From Hyphomicrobiales bacterium (lineage in GTDB: Bacteria; Pseudomonadota; Alphaproteobacteria; Rhizobiales; Xanthobacteraceae): a stretch of DNA of 64,000 nt. Numbering within the stretch: position 1 is the first letter of the stretch; each line of letters opens with the position of its first letter. A model generated the notes under the pieces. The model was not told the origin of the DNA. It saw only the letters and a program-made list of their open reading frames with translations, and did no database searches. A program made the position numbers and the translations under genes. Location: NCBI GenBank assembly GCA_016185205.1, contig JACPOA010000064.1, positions 62,001-126,000 on the forward strand, in the 5' to 3' direction. This document shows, piece after piece, positions 45,115 through 54,986 of this stretch.

Positions 45115-45174
45115 ATGACTAAAATCAAGGCTTTGGGCATCGGCGGCATCGGGAGTTCACCTGACCGAAGTCAA
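45115..45174. promoter_or_regulatory. Two imperfect FNR-type boxes between hcr and the ligase operon
   Basis: ATGAC-TAAA-ATCAA (45115-45128) matches TTGAY-N4-ATCAA at 9 of 10, and CTGAC-CGAA-GTCAA (45161-45174) at 9 of 10. Both are in the 169-bp gap between divergent hcrC (-) and the ADP-forming ligase gene (+). The first is nearer hcrC and the second nearer the ligase operon, so each may serve one direction. Confidence 0.5.
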
Positions 45175-45236
45175 GGAGGGCGCTGCGATTAATCAGTAAA
45201 ATTTCCAATGTCGATATTTCATGGGCGAGGCTGACG

Positions 45237-47459
45237 ATGGCGCTTCGCGACATTAATGCCGCGGTCGATTTCGCGAGCAAAGAAGCGGAACAAACAGCGC
45301 AAGACATTGCCGCGCTGAGCGTGTTTTTCAATCCGAAGAGCGTCGCCGTGGTGGGCGCCTCATCGGACCCGAAGAAGCCGGGCAACACCGCGTTGCGCCA
45401 CATGATTTCCATGGGCTACAAGGGAAAATTGTTTCCGGTCAATCCGCGCGAAAAGGGCATTCTGGGGCTGCCTTGCTACAGAAACGTGAGCGACATCCCC
45501 GAACCGGTCGAGATGTGCATTCTGATGGTGGCGGCCGAGCTGACCGTGCCGGTCGCCAAGGAGCTGGTCGAACGCAAACGCCGCTTCAATGACGTCAAGG
45601 GCGCGATCTGCATGTCGGCGGGCTTCGGCGAGATCGACGCGCCTGAGGCCAAGCAGCGGCAGAAGGATCTGATCGACATTCTGCGGTCGGCGTCGATCCG
45701 GCTCATCGGTCCGAACTGCGTCGGCGTCATGGATACGGTGAGCGGCTTCAACACCAATTTCGACATCGGCTCCTATCCGCGCGGCGGCATCAGCGTGCTC
45801 ACGCAGAGCGGCGCCTTCGGCAATTCATTTCTGTTTGCTTCGGGCACGAGCGGCCGGGTGGGCCTGAACAAATATGTCTCCATGGGCAACATGGCCGACG
45901 TTCAGATGGCCGAGCTGCTCACCTTCTTGAAGGACGACGTAACGACGCGCGTCATCGGCATCTATCTCGAAGGCCTGTCCGATCCGCGCGGCTTTTTCCA
46001 GGCGGCCTGCGAAGCCGCCGCGGTCAAGCCGGTGGTGGTGCTCAAAAGCGGCCGCAGCGAATTGGGCTCGACCGCGGCGCTCTCCCACACCGGTGCGATT
46101 GCCGGCGCCGAGGCGATCTACGAAGGCGCTTTCCGCCAGTTCGGATTGATGCGCGTGCGCAGCGTCGCGGAGTTCTACGACACGCTGCGCGCGTTCTCGA
46201 TGCAGCCGGTGCCGAAGGGCAACCGCGTCGCCGTGCTCACCCACATGGGCGGGCCGGGCACGATGTGCATCGACGAGATTTCCGAATTGCCCGGCATCAC
46301 GATGGCGTCGTTTACCGATGAAACCCACGCGGCGTTGAAGGCGATCCTGTCGCCCGCCGCCAATGTCGGCCATCCGCCCGGTTATATCGACCTCACCGCC
46401 GCGCATTTCGAGCGCTTGCACCATCAGGTGCTGCAGATCCTGTTCAAGGACCCGAACGTCGACTCGGTGATCCAGATCCTGGCGCCCAGCGCGTTCCTCG
46501 ATCAGCCGCTGCTTGCCAAGGAAGTCGCGGCGGCGTTCCAGTCGCAAGGCGCGACGCCGAAGCCGCTGCTCAATGTCATCACCTTCGGCGACTTTGCCGG
46601 CGAATTGCGCCGCGGCTTGGAAGCAGCCCACCTGCCGACCTTCGATTACCCGGACACGGTCGCGCGGGTCGCGGCCAATCTGTCGAATTACGGCACGGTT
46701 CGCACGGCGGCGGCGCAAGCGGGCGGACAGACTCAAAGTGCCGGCACGCAAGGGCCGGCGGCGCAACTGATCGCCGCCACGGCCAAAGCGGGGCGTGTCA
46801 GCCTGCTCGAACCGGAAGCCTATGCGGTGTGCAAGCAGTACGACATCCAGGTGCCGCCGTTCAAAATGGTCGATTCGCTCCCGGGCGCCTTGGCGGCCGC
46901 CAGAGAGATCGGCTACCCGGTCGTGCTCAAAGTGGTGTCGGCGCAGATCCTGCATAAATCTGACATCGGCGGTGTTATGCTTGGCATCGGCTCCGACAGC
47001 GCGCTGGAAAAATCCTATGCGCAGCTCGTCGACAACGTCCGCAAGGCGGCGCCCGCAATAGCCAAGCCAAGCGTGCTGGTGCAGAAAATGATGCCGGCGG
47101 CGACCGAGCTGGTACTGGGCGCGATCCGCGACAGGCTGTTCGGCCCGGTGGTGATGTTCGGCCTCGGCGGCATCTATGTCGAGGTGCTCAAGCGCGTTAG
47201 TTTCCGCCTGGCGCCGTTCGGCATCGAGCAGGCGCGCGCGCTCATCCACGACATGCTGCCGCCGAAGATCATCGCCGGCGCGCGCGGCCGCAAGAAACTC
47301 AATGTCGACGCCATCGCCGCCATGCTGGTCTCGCTTGGCCGGTTGCTGGAGGAGCATCCGCAGATCGACGAAGTGGACCTCAACCCCTGCCTGGCGCTCG
47401 ACGACGGCTGCCTGGCGGTGGACGCGCGCATCATCCTCGCCAAGGCCAAGAAAGGGTAA
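45237..47459 (+). CDS. Acyl-CoA synthetase, ADP(NDP)-forming, fused alpha-beta
   Basis: 740 aa. CoA-binding domain (~25-150: LSVFFNPKSVAVVGASSDPKKPGNTALRHMI; GYKGKLFPVNPREKGILG), succinyl-CoA-ligase-like domains (~160-460: GPNCVGVMDTVSGFNTNF; TQSGAFGNSF; LKSGRSELGSTAALSHTGAIAG with the phospho-His segment) and a C-terminal ATP-grasp domain (~520-740: YPVVLKVVSAQILHKSDIGGVMLGI; EVDLNPCLAL). Makes acyl-CoA from acid, ATP and CoA, releasing ADP. Acid specificity unknown. Oddity: its N-terminus LRDINAAVDF resembles that of the next gene, a benzoate-CoA ligase, and the DNA there is nearly identical. Confidence 0.87.
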   Translation: MALRDINAAVDFASKEAEQTAQDIAALSVFFNPKSVAVVGASSDPKKPGNTALRHMISMGYKGKLFPVNPREKGILGLPCYRNVSDIPEPVEMCILMVAAELTVPVAKELVERKRRFNDVKGAICMSAGFGEIDAPEAKQRQKDLIDILRSASIRLIGPNCVGVMDTVSGFNTNFDIGSYPRGGISVLTQSGAFGNSFLFASGTSGRVGLNKYVSMGNMADVQMAELLTFLKDDVTTRVIGIYLEGLSDPRGFFQAACEAAAVKPVVVLKSGRSELGSTAALSHTGAIAGAEAIYEGAFRQFGLMRVRSVAEFYDTLRAFSMQPVPKGNRVAVLTHMGGPGTMCIDEISELPGITMASFTDETHAALKAILSPAANVGHPPGYIDLTAAHFERLHHQVLQILFKDPNVDSVIQILAPSAFLDQPLLAKEVAAAFQSQGATPKPLLNVITFGDFAGELRRGLEAAHLPTFDYPDTVARVAANLSNYGTVRTAAAQAGGQTQSAGTQGPAAQLIAATAKAGRVSLLEPEAYAVCKQYDIQVPPFKMVDSLPGALAAAREIGYPVVLKVVSAQILHKSDIGGVMLGIGSDSALEKSYAQLVDNVRKAAPAIAKPSVLVQKMMPAATELVLGAIRDRLFGPVVMFGLGGIYVEVLKRVSFRLAPFGIEQARALIHDMLPPKIIAGARGRKKLNVDAIAAMLVSLGRLLEEHPQIDEVDLNPCLALDDGCLAVDARIILAKAKKG

Positions 47460-47468
47460 GCCGCAGGA

Positions 47469-49040
47469 ATGACCGCCTTTCGCGACTATAATGCCGCTGT
47501 CGATTTCGTGGATCGCAACGTCGCCGAGGGACGGGGCGAGAAGACCGCGTATATCGACCCGTCGCGCAACCTGACCTATGGCGAACTGCGCGACACCGCG
47601 GCGCGCATCGGTCCGATGCTGGCGCGCATGGGGATCGAGCCGGAAAACCGCATCGCCCTCGTTATGCTCGACACCGTCGACTTTCCCATCCTGTTCTGGG
47701 GCGCCATCCGGGCGGGAATCGTTCCGGTGCTGGTCAATACCCGGCTGACGGTCGATCAATATCGCTATCTGTTCGAGGATTCGCGCGCCAAGGCGGTTTT
47801 TGTTTCGACCCCGTTGCTGCCGATGGTGCAGGAAGCCGCCAAGGATCTGCCGAACGTCAAGGAAGTTGTCGTGGTGGGCGGCGGCCCGCTGTCGGTGCCG
47901 CGGCTGGACACGCTGTTGGCGGCCGAGAACGAAGGCGCGGCGCCGGCGCAAACCTCGGCCGACGAGACCGCCTACTGGCTCTATTCGTCCGGCACCACGG
48001 GGAACCCGAAGGGCACGATGCATGTGCATTCGACGCCGATGAACATCGCGCGCACCTCGGGGCAGACCCGCATCGGCATCCGTGAAGACGACGTGATCTT
48101 TTCCGCGGCCAAGCTGTTCTTCGCCTATGGCCTCGGCACGATGGTCTGTACGACGTGGGCCGGCGCGACCTTGGTGCTCTATCCGGAGCGACCGACGCCG
48201 CAGACCGTGTTCGAGACGCTGCGTGGCTACCAGCCGACGATATTCTTCGCGGTGCCGACACTCTATGCCGCCATCCTCGCCGATTCCGAATGCACGCGAG
48301 AAAACATGTCGAACCGACTGCGGCTGTGCTTCTCGGCCGGCGAGCCTTTGCCGCCACCTGTCGGCATGGACTGGAAGCAGCGCTTCGGTGTCGACATCGT
48401 GAATGGCGTCGGCTCGACCGAGATGGGACACTTGTTCCTGACCAATCTTCCGGATGCGGTGGAATACGGCACGTCGGGTGTGCCGGTCGAAGGCTACGAT
48501 CTCAGGCTGGTCGACGAAAACGGCAAAGACGTCGCCGACGACGAACTCGGTGAGTTGCTGGTGCGTTGCGAATCGTCGGCGGTCGGATATTGGAACCAGC
48601 GCGAGAAATCGCGCCGCACCTTTATCGGCGAGTGGACCCGCACCGGCGACAAATATCTGCGGCGCGCCGACGGCGTCTACTCCTACTGCGGGCGCACCGA
48701 CGACATGTTCAAGGTCAGCGGCATCTGGGTTTCGCCGTTCGAGGTCGAGGCGGCATTGGTCAGCCATCCGCTCGTGCTCGAGGCGGCGGTGGTTCCGGCC
48801 GAAGACGACAACGGCCTGGTCAAGCCGAAAGCCTATGTCGTGCTCAAGGATTTTGGCGGCAACGACGCCGGCCGCGCGATGTACGAAGAACTCAAGGTTC
48901 ACGTCAAACGCTCGATCGGTCCCTGGAAATATCCGCGCTGGATCGAATTCGTCGACAGCCTGCCGAAGACCGCGACCGGAAAAGTCCAGCGCTACATGCT
49001 GCGCGACAAGGCGATCAATGCAAAGGGTGCAGACCGATGA
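47469..49040 (+). CDS. Benzoate-CoA ligase family protein (benzoate / 4-hydroxybenzoate-CoA ligase)
   Basis: 523 aa, the length of BadA/HbaA-type ligases. N-terminal [34 protein letters not shown] is the family hallmark. P-loop [104 protein letters not shown] and the catalytic-Lys region [15 protein letters not shown]. Activates an aromatic acid to its CoA thioester. Divergent hcr genes make 4-hydroxybenzoate a good candidate, but benzoate or another substrate cannot be excluded. The next gene overlaps its stop. Confidence 0.88.
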   Translation: MTAFRDYNAAVDFVDRNVAEGRGEKTAYIDPSRNLTYGELRDTAARIGPMLARMGIEPENRIALVMLDTVDFPILFWGAIRAGIVPVLVNTRLTVDQYRYLFEDSRAKAVFVSTPLLPMVQEAAKDLPNVKEVVVVGGGPLSVPRLDTLLAAENEGAAPAQTSADETAYWLYSSGTTGNPKGTMHVHSTPMNIARTSGQTRIGIREDDVIFSAAKLFFAYGLGTMVCTTWAGATLVLYPERPTPQTVFETLRGYQPTIFFAVPTLYAAILADSECTRENMSNRLRLCFSAGEPLPPPVGMDWKQRFGVDIVNGVGSTEMGHLFLTNLPDAVEYGTSGVPVEGYDLRLVDENGKDVADDELGELLVRCESSAVGYWNQREKSRRTFIGEWTRTGDKYLRRADGVYSYCGRTDDMFKVSGIWVSPFEVEAALVSHPLVLEAAVVPAEDDNGLVKPKAYVVLKDFGGNDAGRAMYEELKVHVKRSIGPWKYPRWIEFVDSLPKTATGKVQRYMLRDKAINAKGADR

Positions 49041-50233
49041 GGCCGCCGCTGTCCCATTATTCCTGGCCGTTCTTTGACGCCAGCCATCGCCAGTTCGGCT
49101 CAACGCTCGCCGACTGGGCCGGCCGCGAAGTTCATAAGCATGTCGATCACGCCGATGTGGATCGCTCCTGCCGCGCGCTGGTGCGCGCCTTGGGCGATGC
49201 CGGCTGGCTGAAGGCGGTGGTGCCGGCGGCCTATGGCGGCCTTAACGAGAAACTCGACGTGCGCACGCTGTGCGCGGCGCGCGAGATCCTGTCCTGGCAC
49301 GACAGCCTGGCCGATTTTGCCTTCGCCATGCAGGGCCTGGGGACCGGCTCGATCTCGCTGTTCGGCAGCGACGATGTCAAAGCCAAATACCTGCCGCCGG
49401 TGCGCGAGGGCCGTCATCTCGCCGCCTTCGCGCTTTCGGAACCGGAAGCCGGCTCCGACGTCAGCGCGCTGGCGACGACCGCGACCAAGGACGGCCCCAG
49501 TCATGTCCGTATCGACGGCATGAAGACCTGGATTTCCAATGGCGGCATCGCCGACCACTATATCGTGTTCGCGCGCACCGGCGAGGCGCCCGGCGCCAAG
49601 GGCTTGTCGGCCTATGTGGTCGACGCCGATACGCCCGGCCTCGAGATCGCCGGCCGCATCGACGTGATCGCGCCGCATCCACTGGCGGCGCTGCGCTTTA
49701 CCGGCTGCCGCGTGCCGCAGACCAACCAGCTCGGCGGCCCGGGCGATGGTTTCAAGGTCGCGATGGCGACGCTCGATATCTTCCGCTCGACCGTCGCCGC
49801 CGCGGCGCTCGGGCTGGCGCGGCGCGGCTTTGACGAAATGACCGAACGTTCGGCCACGCGCATTCTGTTCGGGGCGCCGCTCGCCGATCTGCAGCTCACG
49901 CAGGCCGCGATCGCCGACAGCGCCATCGACATCGACGCCGCCGCCTTGCTGGTCTATCGCGCGGCCTGGGAAAAGGATCGCGGCACGGCCCGCATCACCC
50001 GCGAGTCCTCGACGGCGAAAGCCTTTTCGACCGAGATGGCGCAACGCGTCATCGATCGCGCCGTGCAGATTTTCGGCGGCAACGGCGTGCGCGTCGGCGT
50101 CAAGGTCGAAGCGCTCTATCGCGAAATCCGCGCGCTGCGCATCTATGAGGGCGCCACCGAAGTGCAGAAGCTGATCATCGCGCGCGAAGTCATGAAGGCG
50201 CTTGAGGCGACGCGGCGCCAGGCCGCCGAGTAG
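49037..50233 (+). CDS. Acyl-CoA dehydrogenase
   Basis: 398 aa from ATG 49037 (ATGA overlap with the ligase gene). FAD-dependent: [88 protein letters not shown] and C-terminal [44 protein letters not shown]. Catalytic-base Glu candidate is in the IYEGATEVQ segment. Substrate unknown; in an operon with an aromatic CoA ligase and crotonases it probably desaturates a side chain or alicyclic ring CoA ester. Confidence 0.86.
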   Translation: MRPPLSHYSWPFFDASHRQFGSTLADWAGREVHKHVDHADVDRSCRALVRALGDAGWLKAVVPAAYGGLNEKLDVRTLCAAREILSWHDSLADFAFAMQGLGTGSISLFGSDDVKAKYLPPVREGRHLAAFALSEPEAGSDVSALATTATKDGPSHVRIDGMKTWISNGGIADHYIVFARTGEAPGAKGLSAYVVDADTPGLEIAGRIDVIAPHPLAALRFTGCRVPQTNQLGGPGDGFKVAMATLDIFRSTVAAAALGLARRGFDEMTERSATRILFGAPLADLQLTQAAIADSAIDIDAAALLVYRAAWEKDRGTARITRESSTAKAFSTEMAQRVIDRAVQIFGGNGVRVGVKVEALYREIRALRIYEGATEVQKLIIAREVMKALEATRRQAAE

Positions 50234-50238
50234 AGACC

Positions 50239-51396
50239 ATGCTGCTGACCGAGCAACAGGAACAAGTGCGGGACACCGCGCGCGAATTCGCGCAGCGTGC
50301 CCTGGCGCCGCATTCCGCCGAATGGGACATAAAATCCGTGTTTCCGCGCGCGGCACTGCGCGAGCTGGGCAGCCTCGGCTTCATGGGCATGACGGTCCCG
50401 CCGGAATGGGACGGCGCCGGCACCGACTATATTGCCTATGCGCTGGCGCTGGAGGAAATCGCCGCCGGCGACGGCGCGGTCTCGACCATCGTGAGCGGCC
50501 ATAACTCGGTCGGCTGCATGCCGCTGGTCGAATACGGCACGCCGGAGCAGAAGGAAAAATATCTGCGGCCGATGGCGCGCGGCGAGATGTTGAGCGCCTT
50601 CTGCCTCACCGAACCGCAGAGCGGCTCGGATGCCGGCGCGATCCGCACCCGCGCCGAGCGCCGCAACGGCAGCTATGTGCTCAACGGCGTCAAGCAGTTC
50701 GTCACCTCGGGCAAGAACGCCGACGTCGCGCTGGTCATTGCCGCCACCGATCTCGCGCTCGGCAAGCAGGGCATCAGCTGCTTCATCGTCGACACCAAGC
50801 AGTCCGGCTATTGCGTGCGCCGGGTCGAAAACAAGATGGGCCAGCAGGCGTCCGATACCTGCGAAGTGCAGTTCGACCAGCTCAGCGTGCCGGTGGAGAA
50901 CCGGCTGGGCGCCGAAGGGCAGGGTTACCGCATCGCGCTGGCCAATCTGGAAGGTGGCCGCATCGGCATCGCCGCGCAGGCGGTGGGCATGGCGCGCGCG
51001 GCGCACGAGATTGCGCTCGCCTATGCACAGGAGCGCCGCAGCTTCGGCAAGACCATCATCGAACATCAAGCCGTGGCCTTCCGGCTGGCCGACATGGCGA
51101 CGCAGCTCGAAGCCGCGAGGCAACTGGTTCTGCATGCCGCCGCCTTGCGCAGTCAGGGCTTGCCCTGCCTCAAGCAGGCTTCCATGGCGAAGCTGTTCGC
51201 CACCGAAGCCGCCGAGCGCATCTGTTCCGACGCCATCCAGACGATGGGCGGCGCCGGCTACATGGCCGACGCCGGGGTCGAGCGGATTTACCGCGCCGTG
51301 CGCGCCAGCAAGATCTACGAGGGCACCAACGACATCCAGCGCCTGGTCATCAGCCGCGCGCTGGTGACCCAGGCGGGGCAGGAGAGGCGGAACTGA
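50239..51396 (+). CDS. Acyl-CoA dehydrogenase
   Basis: 385 aa, 5 bp after the preceding dehydrogenase gene. MLLTEQQEQVRDTAREFAQRALAPHSAEWD, GAVSTIVSGHNSVGCMPLVEYG, LSAFCLTEPQSGSDAGAIRTRAERRNGSYVLNGVKQFVTSGKNAD, LANLEGGRIGIAAQAVGMARAAHEIALAYAQERRSFGKTIIEHQ and TMGGAGYMADAGVERIYRAVRASKIYEGTNDIQRLVISR, with the catalytic Glu in YEGTND. Short/medium-chain-like family. The two dehydrogenases belong to different branches, so they may act at two steps or form a heteromer. Confidence 0.9.
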   Translation: MLLTEQQEQVRDTAREFAQRALAPHSAEWDIKSVFPRAALRELGSLGFMGMTVPPEWDGAGTDYIAYALALEEIAAGDGAVSTIVSGHNSVGCMPLVEYGTPEQKEKYLRPMARGEMLSAFCLTEPQSGSDAGAIRTRAERRNGSYVLNGVKQFVTSGKNADVALVIAATDLALGKQGISCFIVDTKQSGYCVRRVENKMGQQASDTCEVQFDQLSVPVENRLGAEGQGYRIALANLEGGRIGIAAQAVGMARAAHEIALAYAQERRSFGKTIIEHQAVAFRLADMATQLEAARQLVLHAAALRSQGLPCLKQASMAKLFATEAAERICSDAIQTMGGAGYMADAGVERIYRAVRASKIYEGTNDIQRLVISRALVTQAGQERRN

Positions 51397-51398
51397 GC

Positions 51399-52184
51399 AT
51401 GTTCCTGACCCACACCGCCGACGCCGTGACCACGTTGACGCTGAGCCATCCTCCGGTGAACGCGATCAGCGAGCAATGGGTCGCCACATTCGAGGCCAAT
51501 CTCGACCAGCTCGCCGGCGGGCCGCCCTGCACCGTCCTGCATATCCGCTCCGACCAGAAGGTGTTCTGCGCCGGCGCCGATCTGAAGGAAGTGCGCGAGC
51601 GCATGGACATGGCCGACGGTCCCGACCGCATGTACGCCTATGTGGCCGCCATCCAGCGGTTGTACGCGCGCATCGAGAAACTGCCGCAGGTCACTCTGGC
51701 CGAGATAAGCGGCGCGGCCATGGGCGGTGGCTTCGAACTGGCGCTGTCCTGCGATCTGCGCATCGCGGCTAACGAAGCCAAAGTCGGTTTGCCGGAAGCC
51801 CGCCTCGGCTTGATCCCTGGCGCCGGCGGCACCCAGCGGCTCACCCGGCTATGCGGTCCGGCGCTCGCCAGCCGGCTGATCCTCGGCGCCGAAATTCTCG
51901 ACGGCGCCACTGCCGGCGCGCTCGGCGTGGTGCATTGGGCGGTGCCGCGGGCCGAGCTGCCGGCGCGCGCGCTTGAGATCGTCCGCCGCATCGCCGATCT
52001 GCCGGCCGCGGCGCTGGCCGCCAGCAAAACCTGCATCGCCGCCGCCGGTCAGCCCGGCCGCGGCGGCTATACCGACGAATTGGAATTCACCCGGTCGCTG
52101 CTCACCAATGCGGAGACGCGGAAACGCGTGCAGGCATTCCTCGCCGGCGCGACTGCCAATGACAAACCGGCCAAGAGAAATTGA
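51399..52184 (+). CDS. Enoyl-CoA hydratase/isomerase family protein
   Basis: 261 aa from ATG 51399. Classical crotonase with both catalytic-type glutamates: SGAAMGGGFELALSCDLRIAANEAKVGLPEARLGLIPGAGGTQRLTRLCG. Oxyanion-hole segment HIRSDQKVFCAGADLKEVRERM. It should hydrate an enoyl-CoA. Two bases separate it from the dehydrogenase stop, and 15 bp from the SDR start. Confidence 0.88.
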   Translation: MFLTHTADAVTTLTLSHPPVNAISEQWVATFEANLDQLAGGPPCTVLHIRSDQKVFCAGADLKEVRERMDMADGPDRMYAYVAAIQRLYARIEKLPQVTLAEISGAAMGGGFELALSCDLRIAANEAKVGLPEARLGLIPGAGGTQRLTRLCGPALASRLILGAEILDGATAGALGVVHWAVPRAELPARALEIVRRIADLPAAALAASKTCIAAAGQPGRGGYTDELEFTRSLLTNAETRKRVQAFLAGATANDKPAKRN

Positions 52185-52199
52185 AACAGGAGTAGAGCT

Positions 52200-52946
52200 A
52201 TGATGTTCGACGGCAAGGTTGCGCTGGTGACGGGCGGGGCGTCCGGCATCGGCAAGGCGACCGTAATGGCATTCGCCCGCCAGGGCGCGACGGTGATCTG
52301 CGCCGACGTGAACGCCGCGGCCGGCGAGGCGTTGAAGACGGAAGCTGCCGGCGCCAAGCTGAAGGTCGACTTCGTCGCCATCGATCTCGGTAATTCGGAT
52401 TCGATCCGCGCCGCCGCCGCCGAGGTGCTCAAGCGCTATCCGCGCGTCGACATCCTGGTGAACGCCGCCGGCTGGGGCGACATCCAGCCCTACATGCAGA
52501 ACACGCCCGAGTTCATCAACCGCGTGATCGCCATCAATCTCGCCGGTCCGGCGCATCTGACCCAGGCGCTGCTGCCGCCGATGATCGCCGCCAACGGCGG
52601 CAAGATCATCAATATCGCCAGCGACGCGGGCCGCGTCGGCAGCGGCGGCGAGACGGTTTACGCCGGCGCCAAGGGCGGGCTGATCGCCTTCACCAAGTCG
52701 CTCGCGCGCGAGGTCGCCCGCTACCAGATCAACGTCAACTGCGTCTGCCCGGGCCCGACCGATACGCCGATGCTCGCCACCCGCTCGGAAAAATTGCGCG
52801 AGGCCTTCCTGAAAGCGATCCCGTTCCGCCGCTTCGCCAAGCCGGAGGAAATCGCCGACGCCGTCGTGTACTTCGCCAGCCCGCAATCCGCATACGTCAC
52901 CGGGCAGGTGATGAGCGTGAGCGGCGGGCTGACCTTCGCAGGCTAA
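52200..52946 (+). CDS. Short-chain dehydrogenase/reductase
   Basis: 248 aa; ATG 52200 or 52203 (AGGAG upstream). NAD(P)-binding VTGGASGIGKATVMAFARQGATVICADVN (Asp after the second strand favours NAD), VDILVNAAGWGDIQPY, catalytic Ser in KIINIASDAGRVGSGGE, Tyr-Lys in VYAGAKGGLIAFTKSLA, and CVCPGPTDTPML. The size and placing resemble 2-hydroxycyclohexanecarboxyl-CoA dehydrogenase (BadH) or a 3-hydroxyacyl-CoA dehydrogenase; the choice cannot be made from sequence alone. Confidence 0.86.
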   Translation: MMFDGKVALVTGGASGIGKATVMAFARQGATVICADVNAAAGEALKTEAAGAKLKVDFVAIDLGNSDSIRAAAAEVLKRYPRVDILVNAAGWGDIQPYMQNTPEFINRVIAINLAGPAHLTQALLPPMIAANGGKIINIASDAGRVGSGGETVYAGAKGGLIAFTKSLAREVARYQINVNCVCPGPTDTPMLATRSEKLREAFLKAIPFRRFAKPEEIADAVVYFASPQSAYVTGQVMSVSGGLTFAG

Positions 52947-52982
52947 TTCCAACAACAGCAGTCATCGAGAGGATCAAGAACC

Positions 52983-53840
52983 ATGAACGATACAGCCAAG
53001 CGATTTAGCCCCGCCGGATTGGATTTTTCCACTTACAAGCCGAAGCATTTCCTCTGGAGCGTCGACGGCAAGGTGGCGACCATCACCTTGAACCGACCGG
53101 AACGGAAGAACCCGCTCACGCTCGAATCCTATGCCGAGCTGCGCGACTTGTTTCGCAACCTGCAATATGCCGACGGCATCAAGAACATCGTGATTACCGG
53201 CGCCGGCGGCAATTTCTGCTCCGGCGGCGACGTGCACGAGATCATCGGCCCGCTGGTCGAGATGCAGCGCAAGGACGACATGGCGGGCCTGCTCGCCTTC
53301 ACGCGCATGACCGGTCAACTGGTCAAGGAAATGCGCGCCTGTCCGCAGCCGATCGTCTCTGCCATCGACGGCATCTGCGCCGGCGCCGGCTCGATCATCG
53401 CCATGGCGTCGGATTTGCGTGTCGGTACGGCGCGCAGCAAGGTCGGCTTCCTGTTCGTGCGTGTCGGTCTCGCCGGCGCCGACATGGGCGCCTGCGCCAT
53501 CCTGCCGCGCATCATCGGTCACGGCCGCGCGTCGGAGCTGCTTTATACCGGCCGCATCATGGAAGGCACTGAGGCGGAGCGCTGGGGCTTCTACAACAAA
53601 CTGAGCGAGCCGGAGAACGTGCTCGCCGACGCGCAGGCGCTGGCCAAGACTCTGTCGGATGGCCCGACCTTCGCCAACTCAATGACCAAGAAGTGCCTGC
53701 ACCAGGAATGGAACATGGGCATCGACGAGGCGATCGAAGCAGAGGCGCAGGCGCAGGCGATCTGCATGCAGACCAAGGACTACGAACGGGCCTACGAAGC
53801 GTTTGTCGCCAAGCAGAAGCCGGTCTTCCAGGGCAACTAG
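52983..53840 (+). CDS. Atypical crotonase-family protein
   Basis: 285 aa. Crotonase fold with oxyanion hole [22 protein letters not shown] and C-terminal trimerisation region. Compared with classical hydratases both catalytic Glu positions are changed: [16 protein letters not shown] lacks the first Glu, and [28 protein letters not shown] lacks the second but adds an Asp in the loop. This suggests a hydrolase, lyase or isomerase rather than a hydratase. Similar proteins occur in CoA-dependent aromatic clusters (e.g. 2-aminobenzoyl-CoA type). Last gene before a strong terminator. Confidence 0.82.
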   Translation: MNDTAKRFSPAGLDFSTYKPKHFLWSVDGKVATITLNRPERKNPLTLESYAELRDLFRNLQYADGIKNIVITGAGGNFCSGGDVHEIIGPLVEMQRKDDMAGLLAFTRMTGQLVKEMRACPQPIVSAIDGICAGAGSIIAMASDLRVGTARSKVGFLFVRVGLAGADMGACAILPRIIGHGRASELLYTGRIMEGTEAERWGFYNKLSEPENVLADAQALAKTLSDGPTFANSMTKKCLHQEWNMGIDEAIEAEAQAQAICMQTKDYERAYEAFVAKQKPVFQGN

Positions 53841-53880
53841 CGACGATACGGTACCGAATACGCGGATTGCTCCGGACGTT

Positions 53881-53915
53881 GACGCCACGGCAGTTGTGCC
53901 GTGGCGTCATTATTT
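53881..53915 (+). terminator. Strong Rho-independent-type terminator of the ligase operon
   Basis: GACGCCACGGC (53881-53891) and GCCGTGGCGTC (53898-53908) form a perfect 11-bp stem with a 6-nt loop, followed by ATTATTT. It lies 40 bp after the last crotonase gene and ends the 45237-53840 operon. Confidence 0.8.
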
Positions 53916-53996
53916 GGCGCTCGTCACGCGATCGAATTGTTAGGCATATTTGCGGGTACGTGATAGGATATTTCGATCATCACACGGCGCGCCGAT

Positions 53997-54944
53997 ATGG
54001 TCATGAAGCTCAGTCAACTTCGCAATTTCACCGCCGTGGTCGAGGCCGGCGCGGTCCGCCAGGCGGCCAAGAATCTCAACTTGTCGCAGTCGTCGGTCAC
54101 CAAGAGCATCCAGCAGCTGGAAGACGATCTCGGCGTCGAGCTGTTGCATCGCGGCGCCCACGGCGTCGCCGCGACCGAGGCGGGCAAGGCGCTGTTCGCG
54201 CGCATCAAGACCGTCGAGGCCGAGCTGCGCCACGCCCGCAACGACGTTGAAACCATCCAGGGCGCCGGCATGGGCGAAATCCGCGTCAGCGCCTCGCCGA
54301 GCGTCGCCACCGGCCTGCTGCCGCGCTCGGTCATCGCCTTCCAGCGCACGCATCCGCGCGTCAGTTTCCACATCCTGGAGGGTGTCTATCCCGACATGCT
54401 ACCGGCGATCCGCACCGGCGATCTCGATCTCGCCATTTGCCTGGTGCCCGGCCACCCCCGCGACGACAGCCTGAGTTTCATCAGCCTGGTCAAGGACCGG
54501 CTGGTGCCGGCGGTGCGCGCCGACCATCCCGTGCTCGCCCGCCGCAAGCTGAGCCTCGCCGATCTCACCGCGCTCGATTGGATCATCTATCGCCGCAGCC
54601 ATACCGGGCTCGACGTGTTCGAGCAGACCTTCATCGCCAACCGGCTGGAGCCGCCGAAGAGCACGATCGAATGCACTTCGTTCGCCTGCGCGCTGGCGCT
54701 GGTCGAGAACGGCGACTATGTCACGCTGGTGCCCTCGCAGATTTTCGCCGGCAACCGCAACACGCCGTCGCTCGCCCCGGTGCTGCTCGATGCGCCGATG
54801 CAGCCCTGGCAGGTGGTGGCGATTTCGCGCGCCCAGCGCGAGCTGTCGGCGGTCTGCCTGGCCTTTCTCGCCGAGCTGCAGAAAACCGCGGCCAAGATCG
54901 ATTTGCCGATCAGCGGTGCGCGGCGGCCGCGGCCGCGGTCCTGA
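53997..54944 (+). CDS. LysR family transcriptional regulator
   Basis: 315 aa from ATG 53997, or 313 from ATG 54003. N-terminal winged helix MKLSQLRNFTAVVEAGAVRQAAKNLNLSQSSVTKSIQQLEDDLGVELLHRGAHGVAATEAG, then a periplasmic-binding-protein-like effector domain (GEIRVSASPSVATGLLPRSVIAFQRTHPRVSFHILEG). It is transcribed toward the transhydroxylase operon, and a perfect palindrome lies 15 bp after its stop, so it may regulate that operon with an aromatic or other co-inducer. C-terminus Arg/Pro-rich. Confidence 0.88.
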   Translation: MVMKLSQLRNFTAVVEAGAVRQAAKNLNLSQSSVTKSIQQLEDDLGVELLHRGAHGVAATEAGKALFARIKTVEAELRHARNDVETIQGAGMGEIRVSASPSVATGLLPRSVIAFQRTHPRVSFHILEGVYPDMLPAIRTGDLDLAICLVPGHPRDDSLSFISLVKDRLVPAVRADHPVLARRKLSLADLTALDWIIYRRSHTGLDVFEQTFIANRLEPPKSTIECTSFACALALVENGDYVTLVPSQIFAGNRNTPSLAPVLLDAPMQPWQVVAISRAQRELSAVCLAFLAELQKTAAKIDLPISGARRPRPRS

Positions 54945-54958
54945 AAAGCCATCGCTCT

Positions 54959-54979
54959 GTGATCGATATTATCGATCAC
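54959..54979. promoter_or_regulatory. Perfect palindrome, candidate operator
   Basis: GTGATCGAT (54959-54967) and ATCGATCAC (54971-54979) are exact inverted repeats around ATT. It is placed 8 bp before the FNR-type box of the transhydroxylase operon and just after the LysR gene. Candidate operator for that LysR protein or another dimeric regulator; a terminator is unlikely because no T-run follows. Confidence 0.6.
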
Positions 54980-54986
54980 TCTAACG

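Noticed and set aside
45825-49103. A 1092-codon open frame on the minus strand
   Set aside because: It is antisense to two clear CoA-ligase genes, is rich in Arg/His/Asp with no domain I recognise, and is explained by high GC removing stops from the opposite strand.
54959-54979. Palindrome as terminator of the LysR gene
   Set aside because: The stem is AT-balanced and no T-run follows; it is directly beside the FNR box, so an operator is more likely.
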